64,000 nucleotides of DNA. It comes from Gracilaria domingensis. Taxonomy: Eukaryota; Rhodophyta; Florideophyceae; Gracilariales; Gracilariaceae. The stretch spans positions 225,316-289,315 of the forward strand of contig VCMS01000112.1 in the NCBI GenBank assembly GCA_022539475.1, written 5' to 3'. This document shows positions 9,517 through 20,334 of the stretch, piece by piece (the stretch's first letter is position 1; each line of letters opens with the position of its first letter). A program made the translations under genes and the position numbers. The notes beneath the pieces were generated by a model. It was not told the DNA's origin, did not search any database, and saw nothing but the letters and a program-made list of their open reading frames with translations.

Positions 9517-9740
9517 GGGGTTATAGCGTGCACGAGACGGTGTCTACTAGTCGCAACGGCGTTGACGCGTCAGTAAGTGAGATGAAATGATAGTTTTGTT
9601 GGGGAAGAATGTACACCAGAGGTAGATTGTTTACACAGTTATGAAGAGATATGTATATGTCCGTGAAAGAAAAAAATATTGAATTCTACAACAGCGAGCG
9701 GGGCTGTTCGTACACCGTGCCAGTTAACGAAAGATTTGTG

Positions 9741-9953
9741 TTACAAAGGAGCACGCGGAGCGAAGCAATGGGCTGAAAGTACTAGTGCTGACATGATGAC
9801 AAACAGGCCAGCCTTCTCGGGATTGGCCATAGCCACCGGCGGGTGAGACACGGCGCGAAGCTTGCCGCTACGAAGGGGACGAGAGGCGTTTTGCGCGCGC
9901 TTTGGTTTGTTACAGATTGGCGGTCGGAGACTGGTTTGAAGCGAAGAAGCCAT
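9741..9953 (-). CDS. Small 70-aa protein with basic presequence and one membrane helix
   Basis: Starts at an ATG at 9953. The first 40 residues (MASSLQTS start, rich in Ser, Pro, Arg and Lys, no acidic residue) look like a plastid transit peptide. It is followed by MANPEKAGLFVIMSALVLSA, one hydrophobic helix of about 18 residues, and a short tail. Size and layout resemble nuclear-encoded low-molecular-mass thylakoid proteins of photosystems or cytochrome b6f, but I cannot match it to a named subunit. An intron after the helix and a longer C-terminus cannot be excluded. Small size makes the call uncertain. Confidence 0.45.
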   Translation of the reverse strand: MASSLQTSLRPPICNKPKRAQNASRPLRSGKLRAVSHPPVAMANPEKAGLFVIMSALVLSAHCFAPRAPL

Positions 9954-11190
9954 CGTGTCGAACGCAGCTCTGTTCGATAGAAGCCAGGTATTGCTCAGAC
10001 GAACTGAACAGCGATGTGGGTATGGTACGACGCGGCGGAAGGGGAGAGTTGTTGGCTTGAGGAAGGGACTAGGCGATGTTTAAGACGGCGTGCTTCATCC
10101 TCGAGAGGGCAGTAGCGGCTGCGGGCGAGGCGGTGATTCAAGTAGCAAGCTGGCGGAAGACACAGCAAGCCAGATGACCAGATGACAGTCGTGTGCAGGG
10201 TGGCTCCGAGGCGAAAGGTTCGGAGTAGTCCGAACGGCGAAGTGGACGCAGGCCGTCCGAGTCGCTGGTGAACGCGGCCGCGGCAAGGACATATGTACGC
10301 GCCTCTCTCAGACAGGTGTCTTTCGCGAAGATGCTCAATGCGCGCTGCGTAGACACGACGGTGATTCGCTCCGTGAGCACCACGAGATGCCATCATCGGG
10401 GGTAGTTTGTCCCCGTCGGACTTGTCGCCGTGCGATTGGAACACACGACAGATTCCCCTCCAATCAGCATGCCCCCGACGCCCGATTTTTTCGCACATCT
10501 TCGTTTGATTGGCGCCTCGAGGCGGCTCTGCATTCCGCGCCGTGCCGCGTCGATGCAATTTTTGCTGCGTGGAATCTCACTGGTGCGAAGCGGCAAACAT
10601 GCGCCCGCCAGCCGGGGCAGCAGACAAGTGTCGATCGACCGGCTCGCGGCGGAGGTGGATGGGTGTCCGTGTAAGCGCCGCATCTTACAGCAACGTTTGA
10701 GACGTGGCAGGCGCGCCTGGGAGGCGGGACGCCGGACGCCGGACGCCAAACGCTACGCCGGACGCTTTCGTGCGCGAGGTGGTGATGCCGCGGTGTGCGC
10801 GCCAGCGCCTGCGCGCGAGATGCGCCGCGCCAGCAATGCGCGCGCCAACGTTTGCGCGCGGTTCGGAGTTACGTGGCGCGCGTCGCTCGTTGCCCATGGC
10901 CATGAGCCGATCAGTTGGCGTGTCCAACTCGGACATGCCTTCTTCGATTGCATCTTCGAGCGCGAGCACGCACGAAGGAAGGCGGCAAATCGTGTTGCGC
11001 ACATCTGCACCGCGGCCGCAGCTGTGAGATAAATCGCCACCAGCGATCGCAGCACGACCCGCCGCTACCGTGGGGACACTGTCCGTACCAACTCAGGCAA
11101 ATCGGTCAGCGGAACAAATTCTGTTAACCCTGAATCCCTTACTACTTTGTTCCCGTTCCCCCTACGCAGCGAAGCGCAATTTCTGCAAGA
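9954..11190. other. GC-rich intergenic, 1.2 kb
   Basis: Long frames are open on both strands, but they are Arg/Ala-rich and low in content, as expected from high GC, so none is annotated. A short tandem GGACGCC repeat occurs near 10727-10765. This may include the promoter of the 70-aa gene. Confidence 0.55.
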
Positions 11191-11620
11191 ATGAGCCAGC
11201 TAAACAACGCTGCAACTTCCTTACACAGCTCTTCTTTAATACGGCCGGACATGTCTGATTCTGAGGTGAATGCAAATAGCTCTCCACACAGATATTTCTC
11301 TGTCATGAGAGAACTACAGGTAACCTATTTACCTGCCAGTCGGCTCACCAGCTCACATCCGTGCCCTTCACCCGACAACGAGTCCCCGAGACCTCGACAA
11401 CACTTTGTCTAGCTACTCATCATTCCTCCATCACATCACGCAGAAAAACCTTCAAAGCCCTGCTGTACAGCTTTTTCCACACCTGTTGAGACATCACCAA
11501 AACATTCTTCTCTTTCTCTTTCAACATGTACAACATGCCACCTCAGATAACTTAGCGGAGGGGCATCCAGTTAACATTCCAGGAACAGCTTCAAACATGT
11601 CATCGATCTCTATCGTTGTT
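11191..11620 (+). CDS. Candidate spliced gene, two exons seen (incomplete)
   Basis: An ATG at 11191 opens 43 codons to 11319, where CTACAG meets GTAACC. An acceptor ...CACGCAG at 11443 rejoins the frame in phase 0 and continues 59 codons to 11620, where a canonical GTATGT donor follows. The intron (124 nt) has the size seen in verified genes of the window. The translated sequence has a Ser/Asn-rich start and a His/Leu/Gln-rich middle that I do not recognise. The downstream exon could not be fixed: candidates near 11678-11740 and 11739-11825 each have problems. It may be a lineage-specific regulatory protein or a false gene. Confidence 0.3.
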
Positions 11621-11933
11621 GTATGTTCTGATTGCTTCTGCTCATATTCTTTTCTTCCTTGTCCTTGTTGAAGGTGCACTTCGGGCGTAGTTCATGGCTG
11701 CAAGAAGCCATTGTTTCGCTGTCATTTCTTCTTCTGTAGAAACAATCTTCATATTCAACCAAATTATGACATGCCGGACATGGATTTCATCTCATCTGCA
11801 TCCTGTTCCGCAGGCCCTACTTGAACCTTCCGCTTCCTCTTAGCTTGTTCCCTCCTGTAAAAGTCTTTTTCAAGTCAAGAACCGTCCATCAAAAATTCTG
11901 ATACATCCCCTTGACTTCGAAAAAGAAAAAACC
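11621..11933. other. Region upstream of the glycosyltransferase gene
   Basis: About 310 bp, T/C-rich, with possible acceptor sites and perhaps the last exon of the preceding candidate gene. The last 30 bp before the ATG are A-rich. Confidence 0.4.
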
Positions 11934-13214
11934 ATGGCGCGCATAGGCTTTGCCTGTCGGGCTTCCCACAGTTATCTCAACTCCATGTCTGAGATTGCTC
12001 TCGAGTTGCAACGCCGCGGACATCAAATCGTCTTCATTGGTATTCCTGACATACGCCCAAAGCTAAAGCACTTCGAATTTGAACTTCTTCACATCGGAGA
12101 AACTGATTTTCCACCGGGTTACGCCGCCACCTCAATGAAAATGCTAGGAGAACTCAAGGGGCATGCAGCACTACGCTTCGTATCAGAACATATTGCTGAG
12201 AATGGCAGGGTGTTTTTGCAGGACGCACCGGAGCTTGTTCGAGCTGCAAATCTGGATCTTTTGGTGATTGAGCAAACTATCGTTTCTATGATGACCATCG
12301 CTGAGTTTCTGAACATCCCTTACGTCACTGTGTGTGTTTCTCTCATCTCCAACCCTGACCCATTTGTACCTCCTGCATTTTCTCATCACACCCCCCATCA
12401 CCCTTCGTTATCTAAGCTTCAGACGTTTGCTGAGCATCGGATAGAAAAGCTTCTTAACCAAACCATCTTTTCCGACATTCACCAAACGCGAAAGGACTGG
12501 AATCTGCCTCCAATTCGTAACCCAGCCACCTATCATTCACCATATGCTACAATCGTTCAATTCCCCAAGTCCATTGACTTCAAAAGAAAGCATCTTCCCA
12601 CAAACTACCACTACGTGGGACGATTCTCCGATCCCTCTGGCACGGAACCTTTGTGCAGGAACGTTCCGTTCCCATTCCACAAACTTGATGGCCGACCTAT
12701 CATCTATGCCTCGCTCGGAACGATTCTAAACGAGATGCAAGGCTTGTACAGAAAAGTCATTGAGTCGACAAAGGGATTGAATGCACAGCTCGTTGTCTCA
12801 CTTGGCAATCCCCAAGCCTCTGTCGACGAGGATGTCGGTGATGCAATTGTGGTACCGTTCGCACCTCAAGAAAAGCTTGTCTCAATGTCTTCAATAATCA
12901 TTACCCATGGTGGGAACAATACCGTGACTATGGCTATGTCATATGGAGTTCCCATGGTTGTCATTCCGATTGCCAACGATCAACCTGGAGTTGCCGCTCG
13001 CGTTGCAGTTGGTGGTTTGGGTGTTTCAATTCATCCGAAGAGGGTCAACGTTGATGTTCTTCGTTCTTCCATTAAGGATGTTTTGGTCGATAGCAGATAT
13101 CGTGAGCAAGCAGAGAAAGTGCGTATGGAAGTGGAAGAGGCCGGTGGTGTACGAAAAGCAGCTGATATTGCTGAGATAGTTGCGAGGACGAGACGACCAG
13201 CCATCGCTTCATGA
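11934..13214 (+). CDS. UDP-glycosyltransferase (GT1, MGT/CrtX-like, GT-B fold)
   Basis: A 426-aa intronless gene. The N-terminal half has the GT-B acceptor domain (MARIGFACRASHSY, then ELQRRGHQIVFIGIPD). The C-terminal half has the donor-binding domain: RPIIYASLGTILN, then IITHGGNNTVTMAMSYGVPM near residue 323 and an NDQPGVAARV motif, matching the plant and bacterial GT1 signature with the HGG and DQ residues that bind UDP-sugar. The RPIIYASLGT and NDQPG motifs resemble bacterial macrolide and zeaxanthin (CrtX) glycosyltransferases more than plant UGTs or sterol glucosyltransferases. No signal peptide or C-terminal membrane helix is seen, unlike animal UGTs, so a cytosolic enzyme is likely. 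The acceptor is unknown; sterol, carotenoid or phenolic compounds are possible. Confidence 0.9.
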   Translation: MARIGFACRASHSYLNSMSEIALELQRRGHQIVFIGIPDIRPKLKHFEFELLHIGETDFPPGYAATSMKMLGELKGHAALRFVSEHIAENGRVFLQDAPELVRAANLDLLVIEQTIVSMMTIAEFLNIPYVTVCVSLISNPDPFVPPAFSHHTPHHPSLSKLQTFAEHRIEKLLNQTIFSDIHQTRKDWNLPPIRNPATYHSPYATIVQFPKSIDFKRKHLPTNYHYVGRFSDPSGTEPLCRNVPFPFHKLDGRPIIYASLGTILNEMQGLYRKVIESTKGLNAQLVVSLGNPQASVDEDVGDAIVVPFAPQEKLVSMSSIIITHGGNNTVTMAMSYGVPMVVIPIANDQPGVAARVAVGGLGVSIHPKRVNVDVLRSSIKDVLVDSRYREQAEKVRMEVEEAGGVRKAADIAEIVARTRRPAIAS

Positions 13215-13611
13215 CAGGGGACGTGCTTGCTTCGCAAAAGTATACTCATATCTTGACTTCGCTTAAAAAAATTCCTATGAACCAAGAGCTACTACCCCAA
13301 GTATCTTTCGGAAGGCCATTGGCTTCTCTCGCCCTGGCTGATTATTTTCTTTAGAACGATTGAACATTCTTCGCTTTGGTTTGAAAGCTCTTGACGTTGT
13401 GTACTGCTCACTAGGGCAGCGCACTACTGCCAGCGGCCTGGCTTACCTCTCATGAGAACTTCTCTTTTAACAGAAACATTCTGCACCACTTCTCTTCGGA
13501 TCGTTCCCGGTGATCGGCTCGTGGCCTGCTGCTTGCGTGCAGCTACACGGGGGCCTTTTACGACATACCAGCCAGATCGACAATGGCGATCTGTAAGCAG
13601 ACCGACCGTCC

Positions 13612-13748
13612 GGTCGATTTTAGCGACGTCCCGAGTCCGGAAAGGCGCGCCGGTGCGCCGAGCGCCCATGCGAGTTTAACGACATCCCGAGTCCAGAGCG
13701 GCGATCGGTGCGTTGATCGCCGGGGCGAGTTTAGCGACTTCCCGGGTC
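13612..13748 (+). repeat. Three degenerate repeats of a GAxTTTAxCGAC...CCCGaGTC unit
   Basis: Similar blocks recur about 55-60 bp apart: CGATTTTAGCGACGTCCCGA near 13615, CGAGTTTAACGACATCCCGA near 13671 and CGAGTTTAGCGACTTCCCGG near 13726, each followed by GTC or GAGTCC-like bases and a GC-rich spacer. The region is not coding as far as can be seen. Confidence 0.65.
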
Positions 13749-15551
13749 ATTCTGCACCACGTCGTACTTCGGTATGCGATTAGTACATCCATAACGAGAG
13801 AGAGAGATAGCGCAAATGCAAGTTCTATGTCCCTTCTGAAAACAGTAGCACGTTCGCACTATGCATGTATGGAGTCCCTCTGCTAAATGTGATGCTACCG
13901 GAGACTGGCTACGATCACGGGGCAAAAGGTTCAAACTGGCTCCATTTTGGTCGTTTGTCATGTACAAATGGTATCATGTAATCGTTTGTCACGATTCGTG
14001 AGTCATGACGTTAGCCAATATGTGTTCAAGGGACACTTGAGTACATCCTGTAGCACTTTTGCATGAAGGAGGGCATTCTAATGAACCCCCATAGACTATA
14101 AGTTCGATTCGAGAGCCACTACAGTTGTATCTCGTCATAACAGTGCAATCTTGATTTTTCTCAAATGAGAGAAAGAGAGAGATACACTGATTGAAACGTC
14201 TCTTGAAGCATGAGATGTGCGTTCTCGATCTCTTTGGGCGTTCGGTACTTCAATTATGAATTCCTTCCACCCTGTGAACTTCTACGCAACAAAACGCTCT
14301 CTCATCAAGAAAGTCAAGCATTCCCAGTTTTCTGCGAGGTACTCACTCTCTCTTCGTAAAGGACATCTATTTCTAAGAGGCGGTCTGTGCAGGCTACCGG
14401 CACCAAAGGAAGGGATACCCGTATACCCCTGTACTACTAAAATTATAACCTTATCTTGATATGGGCAAAAATAAGTTGTAAAACTCACATGATCGTTCCA
14501 AAGCATAACGAATGTACATCCTGCTCTCGGAGAAATTCTGCAAGCAAAGCTCCGTGAATGGTGTCCCTGATTACCGATGAGCTGCTTGTTTTGCTTTCTT
14601 GCATACATTTGAGACTATTTCTGACCAAGGCAAAGGCTTTTCGTGGAAGGGCCCCAACACAGAGTGAGGTTGTCAACAAAATGGCCGATGAACATGGTCT
14701 TCAAACTCGTGTTCTTCTTCTTGGTCAGCCGCCAACGGGCGCAATTAGAAAACACGAGTAAAGCATGTTACCAGTAACCTTCTACCTTAAAGAAGGCCAA
14801 AAAGAAAGTGAGTTCGAGTTGACTTTTGGTGTTCAACATTTATACACCGGCATATATTCAAACTAGAGAATTATGACAACTAATAATTCAGCGCATCAGC
14901 TTTTCACGATCTATGCGATGTCGCAGTCTCGTAACCCCATCGTTCCTAAAAGGGACACATGTCACATGTTATGTAGGTCAAAATGGTCGTTCTTTCGTGA
15001 ACATGCTGTGAGCGCGTTGGTCCGCAGCTGAAAGATACCATTGGCGCCTTACGACCAATGAGTACGTTGAGTTTTCTAGCATATCTCCTTACTTTCTGGG
15101 CTCACCATGGTATTCGAAGCGTAACACCTCGTTGTCTCTGGCATGCCTTATTGACAAATCGATAACTGCTGCGCGCATCCCCAGTGGGGATTCCCCACCA
15201 AGCACTGTGGGATATTATGGCGCAGTTTTTCTTCCGAATCAACAGTCGTATGTCTCTAGCACATTTTCAAATCACAAAAGAAAGAACACAACTCATTCTC
15301 CCCTTCTACAGCCGCCTATTCAAGCGTACGCGAAACGTTGCAGCTTAAAAAAGCTCTTATTCCTATCCAATCGACGCTGGAAGTGTCTGACATTTGGCGT
15401 TCACGAAACATAATGAAGTAACTTATCGATCTGTGACCGGAATTTCATTACACTGCCGGGCTTATCCTCTTGGATACGTGTAGTGAGGGAAGAAAGGTGA
15501 ATTTGGGTTTAAGGGAGGTACGAGCTGCGAATTCCAGAGCTGCTAGCATAC

Positions 15552-15562
15552 TACCTTTGGTA
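15552..15562. promoter_or_regulatory. Single TACC-N3-GGTA element
   Basis: TACCTTTGGTA, identical to half of the double element at 20335-20354. No confirmed gene is adjacent. Confidence 0.3.
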
Positions 15563-17541
15563 CATGTCGATGATGATAGCTTTTGTTTACAGTATGCAAC
15601 GATCGACCCTGAATACCTGTGAGAAGATGATAATAAACAAACATCGAGCTTTTTGAGGAGTTGGGACATTTGCAAATATACTGCAAATTGTGTATACCAT
15701 GGTCTGTACTTCGCCAGTAGAATCTCCGGATCATTGGATATCAGGCATAAAAGGCTACACGTAGAACCTTACCCCTCATGCGCAAACTTTTTGGCCAGAA
15801 CGAAGCGCTGGTCGTACGCTTCGCATTATCGCAAGACAAGCTGGAAATCATGTGAGCGATTGCCACGCAAGGGCAAAGGGTGGCGCATGCGGCAGCGTTT
15901 GCCGCTCGATCTCGACATTCTTGGCGACACTGCGTACGCCATTCGCTGCATGATGGAGTGTCAGCAGGCTCGCGAGCGCGGGAGGCGCACCCTCTTCGGT
16001 GTTGGTCATCAAAGTTTTCATCTCCTGCACGCGGTGGAAGCAAGGGAGCTTTTTGGGCGACAGGCAGTTACATGTAGGGCGCACACACTCGTTGCTGTGT
16101 TGTCTTGTTCGGCGTCACTTTTTTATCTCGTTTGCGTCGATGTTGTTATCTTGTAACTCCGAATACTTTTTCGGATAAACTGGTGACGCGCGAGGAGCGG
16201 GCTTTGTCGGAAAGATGACAGGGAGGACTTCTCCAAGGGCGCATGATGATGTTTCATCAAATTGCTTCCACTCCCACACCCACATTTGCTTTTACGTATA
16301 CGTGTACGCTTGGTACAGAATGTGTGGTGTAAGCTTGGTTGGTACGGTCGCGAAGCTTACGGCTGTAAGAGAGTGTGGACCGTTAGCCTTATACGATTTG
16401 ATCATGATCACGCTCGAGAGCGGCGCTTCTCTGATGATTAATGGAGTCCATGAAAACCCAATTGGAGATTCCGCGAGTGCGGAGCCGAAGTGGAGAGGCG
16501 GCGCAAGTGTGACTGCGCGTGGTTGGGCCGATCCAGTTGCACCGGGGTAAAAGTTTGGCGTTTCTCTCGCTTGAACGCAGCGTGGAGGCGAAACTCGATA
16601 TGCTGGCAGTCAGGCTGCCCCAGGCAAAAGTATCTACTAACGGATTGCTCCCCAAGACGTGCGAGCGCGGGGAAGTTGTCAGAGACGAATGAGTTGCAAT
16701 CAAAATGGGCGTGGCGGCCCACACTGTGGCCCGATGAGGTTTGCAGACAGCAGGCTGACGATGGCATGCGTTGGCTGTTGTCCGAAAAGGTTGGATTGTA
16801 CTACAGCGTGATTGCGAAACGGAGCAGGGGTGTTTTGGGTTGCAGTCGGGGGTGGGATTCTAGGAGAGGAAGGCGGTAGATACCTGAAACCATTTGCTGA
16901 ATATGGGGGCTGGGGGTGCTACAGTACTGTATGAGAGAGTGAGGTCGGTATGATCTACCGCGGGTGATGCCGTAACAAGTGGCGGTATGAGCGCACTGCA
17001 CATTGCATCGTTCGCGCGCAAATGATCACCGTGCTGTGAGTTTGGGGATGGGTGTCGAAAGCGGGGCGTGCTGTAGACCACTGTCGTGCGACAGTCGGCG
17101 ACGCGGAGATTGGGTTGCATTGTATCAAAATAGCAGCGACGACATGAGCTCCGACGACCACCGCCACACTGGGGGGCGGCTTTCCCACGCAGGGGTGGAG
17201 TGGAGCGGAAGCGCCGCGGCAGACGGCGCAGTACGGCATTGGAAATGAGCGTACAAGATACAACGCGGCAAGACATGTGCTGCATGCACTTGGCGACAAG
17301 CGGCGTCGAAGCGCTGGCGCGCCAACTCCACGCGCAGCGCGCCACCGGAGAGATGCGATCTGCGCGCGCGTGAGCGCCGCGACATATGTGGTGGGGCGGC
17401 GCGCGCGGGGCGGCCGCGCGCGCGAAGGGGTCCGCGCGCGCCAGACAGCGGCGGCGAGGCGCACGCCCCCCCCGCGCGCGCGCATTCCGTAAGCCGCTGT
17501 CAGCGCGCGCGCGCGAGGCGCACCGCGCTTACTCGGCGGCG

Positions 17542-17570
17542 GCGCGCGCGCGCGCGCGCGCGCGCGCGCG
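17542..17570. repeat. (GC)n tract, about 14 units
   Basis: An uninterrupted alternating GC run of 29 bp inside a very GC-rich stretch; alternating CG of this length can adopt Z-DNA. A second run (about 22 bp) lies at 17787-17808. Confidence 0.85.
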
Positions 17571-17937
17571 GCGACGCGCTCGACGCGCGCGGGTCGCCAA
17601 CGCACCACGCAAGAGCGGCGCGCGCGCGGCGACTTCGCAAACGGCGCGCCAAAAGTGATCATGCGCGCCGCGCGCGCGCACGCGCGCACGGCGCCCGCAT
17701 CGCCGGCCGCGCTGCTGGCGGCGCGCGCGCGGCCAACACGTAGATAACTGCGCCGACGGCGGCGGCGGCGGCGTCCGTCGTCAACGGCGCGCGCGCGCGC
17801 GCGCGCGCCGTCGCAAACGGCAACGCGCGCGGCGCGTCGCCCGCCGCACGCGTGCGTCTTTCGCACGGCACGTGCTCGTACCTCTCGCGCTGACACGCCG
17901 CGCACGCCACGCACTACTTAGAGCACAGCGAATCTCG

Positions 17938-18080
17938 CCCTGCTCTCCGCCCCCCCGCCCTGCCCTTCCTCCCTCTTTCCCCCCCTCCCGTCTCCCTCCC
18001 TCCCCACCTCCCGTCTCCCTTCCCCCCTCCCCCCCCCCACCCCCGCCCTCCTCCGCCTCGCCAACCGCCCCCACCGCCCC
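17938..18080 (+). promoter_or_regulatory. C-rich polypyrimidine tract before the 387-aa gene
   Basis: About 140 bp that is almost only C and T on the sense strand, ending about 55 bp before the ATG at 18136. It likely forms the core promoter or leader. Similar tracts precede three other genes in the window. Confidence 0.45.
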
Positions 18081-18135
18081 CGCGCGCGCGCGCTCTCGCG
18101 CGCTGCCTTTCCCAACGCTGGCGGCGCGCGTCGTC

Positions 18136-19397
18136 ATGAACGCGCCGCCTTCCCGCTCGTCTGCGCTTGGCGCGCATCCGCGTTCGCCGCCGCGTTCGTA
18201 CGCTGCGCCGCCGTTTGCGCCCGCCGCTGCCGCGCACCCCTACTCGCATCTCGCGCACGACGCCGCGCAGCCGCCGCCGCCGCCGGCCACGCAGCCGCAG
18301 CACTCGCAGCCGCTCCACAACACGCAACAGCAACAGCAGCTGCATCTGCCGGGCGTGCAGACCTACATTCACAATTACCGTGCGTCACCCCCCATCTCGC
18401 TACACTGCGCGCTGTCTCTCTTTACAAGTCTTGTCTAACCGTTTGAGTGTGTTTGCCGTTTGCTTCTGTGCGCGTAGATTATTACAACTTTAACGCCGAT
18501 TGTACCATCAATCAATCGTTAGGCGACGGACAGAACCTTCACATCCTTTCTTCACAGCCGCAGCCCACGCATCGCCCACCGCACGGCTCGCAGGTGAACC
18601 CCATAGCGCCTGTACCTCCGGTACAGCCGCCGCCGCTGCGCTCGGCGCAGCCGCCGCCGCCGCAGCAGCGTCACTACGCGCCGCATCAACCGCTGCCGCC
18701 GCCGCCGCTGTCAGCGCTGCCCTCCGTGCGCACTCTGCCGCGCATCTCGCCGCTTACCGATCGGCCGAGTAAGCGCAGCCGGCTGTCGGCGCGCACGATG
18801 CCGTCCTCGACGTCGAGTGCATCGGATGCAGTGGAAGATGCGTTCCCGCTGCAGGCCACGCGGAGTTACGGATCTACGTCAGCTGATGTGGATGAGTCGT
18901 CGCTCAATGATTGGGAGGCGGTTGTGGCCATGTACCTGCACGGCACGGGTGCGCCGGACGGCGTGCCCTTACGCGAGATTTGTAAGGGAGATGGGCGCCG
19001 CGTGCACGATCGCAAGTTGCTGGAGAAGAGACGCACCATTGGAAAGACGTATGAACTGCTGGGCGCAGCTCGCTTCGAGGCGGCGATTGGGTACCGCTGG
19101 GAGAACGGGCTGCGACGCAAGCAGAAGATGTACAACGTGATCAGTCGTTGCCGCATTGTGAACGCGATGCGCAAGTCGGGAGAGGCGGTGCCGGACGATT
19201 TTGGAACGTTGACGGCGCTGATTGACACGCGGCTGAGGGAGAAGGAGCGCGCGAAGGAGGAGAGGGACGCGAAGCGCAACGCGGAGCAGGCGCGACTGAA
19301 CGCGATTGCGGGCACGACGCGCATTGCGGTCATGCCGGACGCGCGTCGCGAGGAGGACGCGTCGGTGGCGCTGGTGCGTCGCGCGGACGCGTCGTAG
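18136..19397 (+). CDS. Orphan basic protein with Pro/Gln-rich N-terminus (spliced, 387 aa)
   Basis: Two exons: 18136-18379 and 18478-19397, joined across a 98-nt intron (donor GTGCGT, acceptor GCGTAG). The join is in frame (phase 1) and gives 387 aa. Residues 1-190 are low complexity, rich in Pro, Gln, Ser and His. The C-terminal 170 residues are well ordered: a segment around NDWEAVVAMYLHGTG, a GDGRRVHDRKLLEKRRTIG stretch, YELLGAARFEAAIGYRWENG, then a charged helix rich in Arg, Lys and Glu. I do not recognise this domain. Basic, low-complexity composition suggests a nuclear protein that binds nucleic acid or chromatin, but that is a guess. Confidence 0.7.
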
Positions 19398-20161
19398 CGT
19401 GGGGGCCGTTATATAATTTTGATATATAATTGCTGCGCTTTTGGCGACGGCGACGGCGACGGCGACGACGTCGTCGGACGGCGGCGGCGGCGGCGGCGAC
19501 GACGGCGGGCGGGCGGGCGGCGGGCGGCGGCGGGGCCGCGCGTGCGTTTTGGCGGCGCCTTTTTTGTTGGTGCGTTGTGGGCGTGTGGCACGTGCGCAGC
19601 ATGACACACACGAGGTGGGCGCTCCGCGCGCAGTCACGCACGTGCGCCAGTTTTTGCGCGTTACCTGCGCGCGCACAGTAAAGCTTTGCGCTGCGCCGGC
19701 GGCTCGTGTCGTGCGCTTGCCGTTGCGCGCCGCAGCGCGCGAGCTGCCGCTTTCCGCGCCGCGCGCCGCGCCCGTTGCGCGCGCCCGCGCCGCGTGCTGG
19801 CTTACATGCCGCGCCGTGCGAGCGCGCCGCGCGAGCTGCTGACGTGTTTTGCGCGCGCGCTGGCGGCGCCGCGCACGCGTCCCCCGCAACCCCTCGTGCC
19901 CTCCCCCCCCCCCCGCCCCCGCTCGCCTGCTTGGCCCGCCGCGGCGCGCGGGCGCTGGGGCTGCGCGGGTGCCGTCAAGGTACGTGCGGCTTGCTGCTCT
20001 TCGTTGCGCGGACGCGCTGCGAGAGCAGCGCGCGCGTGCTGGCGCGCGTGCTGGCGCGCGCGCTGTGCCAGCTTGGCGCGTCGCGCGTTTCTGCTGTGTT
20101 TGAAGGCGGCACAGGCCAATTGGCTGCCCACACGTGCACACCTCTGATTCCTCAACTACAG

Positions 20162-20172
20162 TACCAAGGGTA
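20162..20172. promoter_or_regulatory. Single TACC-N3-GGTA element
   Basis: TACCAAGGGTA, identical to the right half of the double element at 4377-4396, and 163 bp from the double copy at 20335. Confidence 0.35.
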
Positions 20173-20334
20173 CGACGGTAGAGCTTGGCTGTCATCGTGT
20201 GTTGTTCGCTGAAGCTCTTGGCGCAGCGTTCGTGATCGGTCGCCGGCCCGATTGGCTTGTTCTTCGCTGCTTTTGGGCGCTCGCGTCAGGAAGGTGTCGT
20301 CACCATTTTTGGAAAGCCGCACCGGAGGTAAGGA

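Larger units (their letters stand above)
13215..18135. other. Large region without a confirmed gene, about 4.9 kb
   Basis: No ORF here has recognisable content. Only short or GC-driven frames are present (for example 15653-16156 + and 16955-17914 -). The left part (13.2-16.2 kb) has ordinary composition with degenerate repeats at 13612-13748 and a TACC/GGTA element at 15552. From about 17.3 kb GC content rises sharply, with (CG)n tracts and then a C-rich pyrimidine tract leading to the next gene. Gene remnants or unrecognised spliced genes are possible, notably on the minus strand near 14.3-14.7 kb. Confidence 0.5.

Noticed and set aside
9995-11032. Long frames on both strands in GC-rich DNA
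   Set aside because: Codon content follows base composition and the frames overlap each other; no homology is recognised.
14282-14700. Possible spliced minus-strand gene
   Set aside because: A GTGAGT donor near 14490 and acceptor near 14430 would join two open segments in frame, but the first segment has no ATG, the intron is only about 60 nt and no domain is recognised. Full-length cDNA would decide.
15653-16156. 167-codon plus-strand frame, with a minus-strand frame opposite
   Set aside because: Neither strand gives a recognisable or compositionally convincing protein.
16955-17914. 319-codon minus-strand frame
   Set aside because: Most of it is Arg/Ala translation of (CG)n-rich DNA.
18969-20195. 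408-codon minus-strand frame
   Set aside because: Antisense to the spliced 387-aa gene and Arg/Ala-rich throughout.
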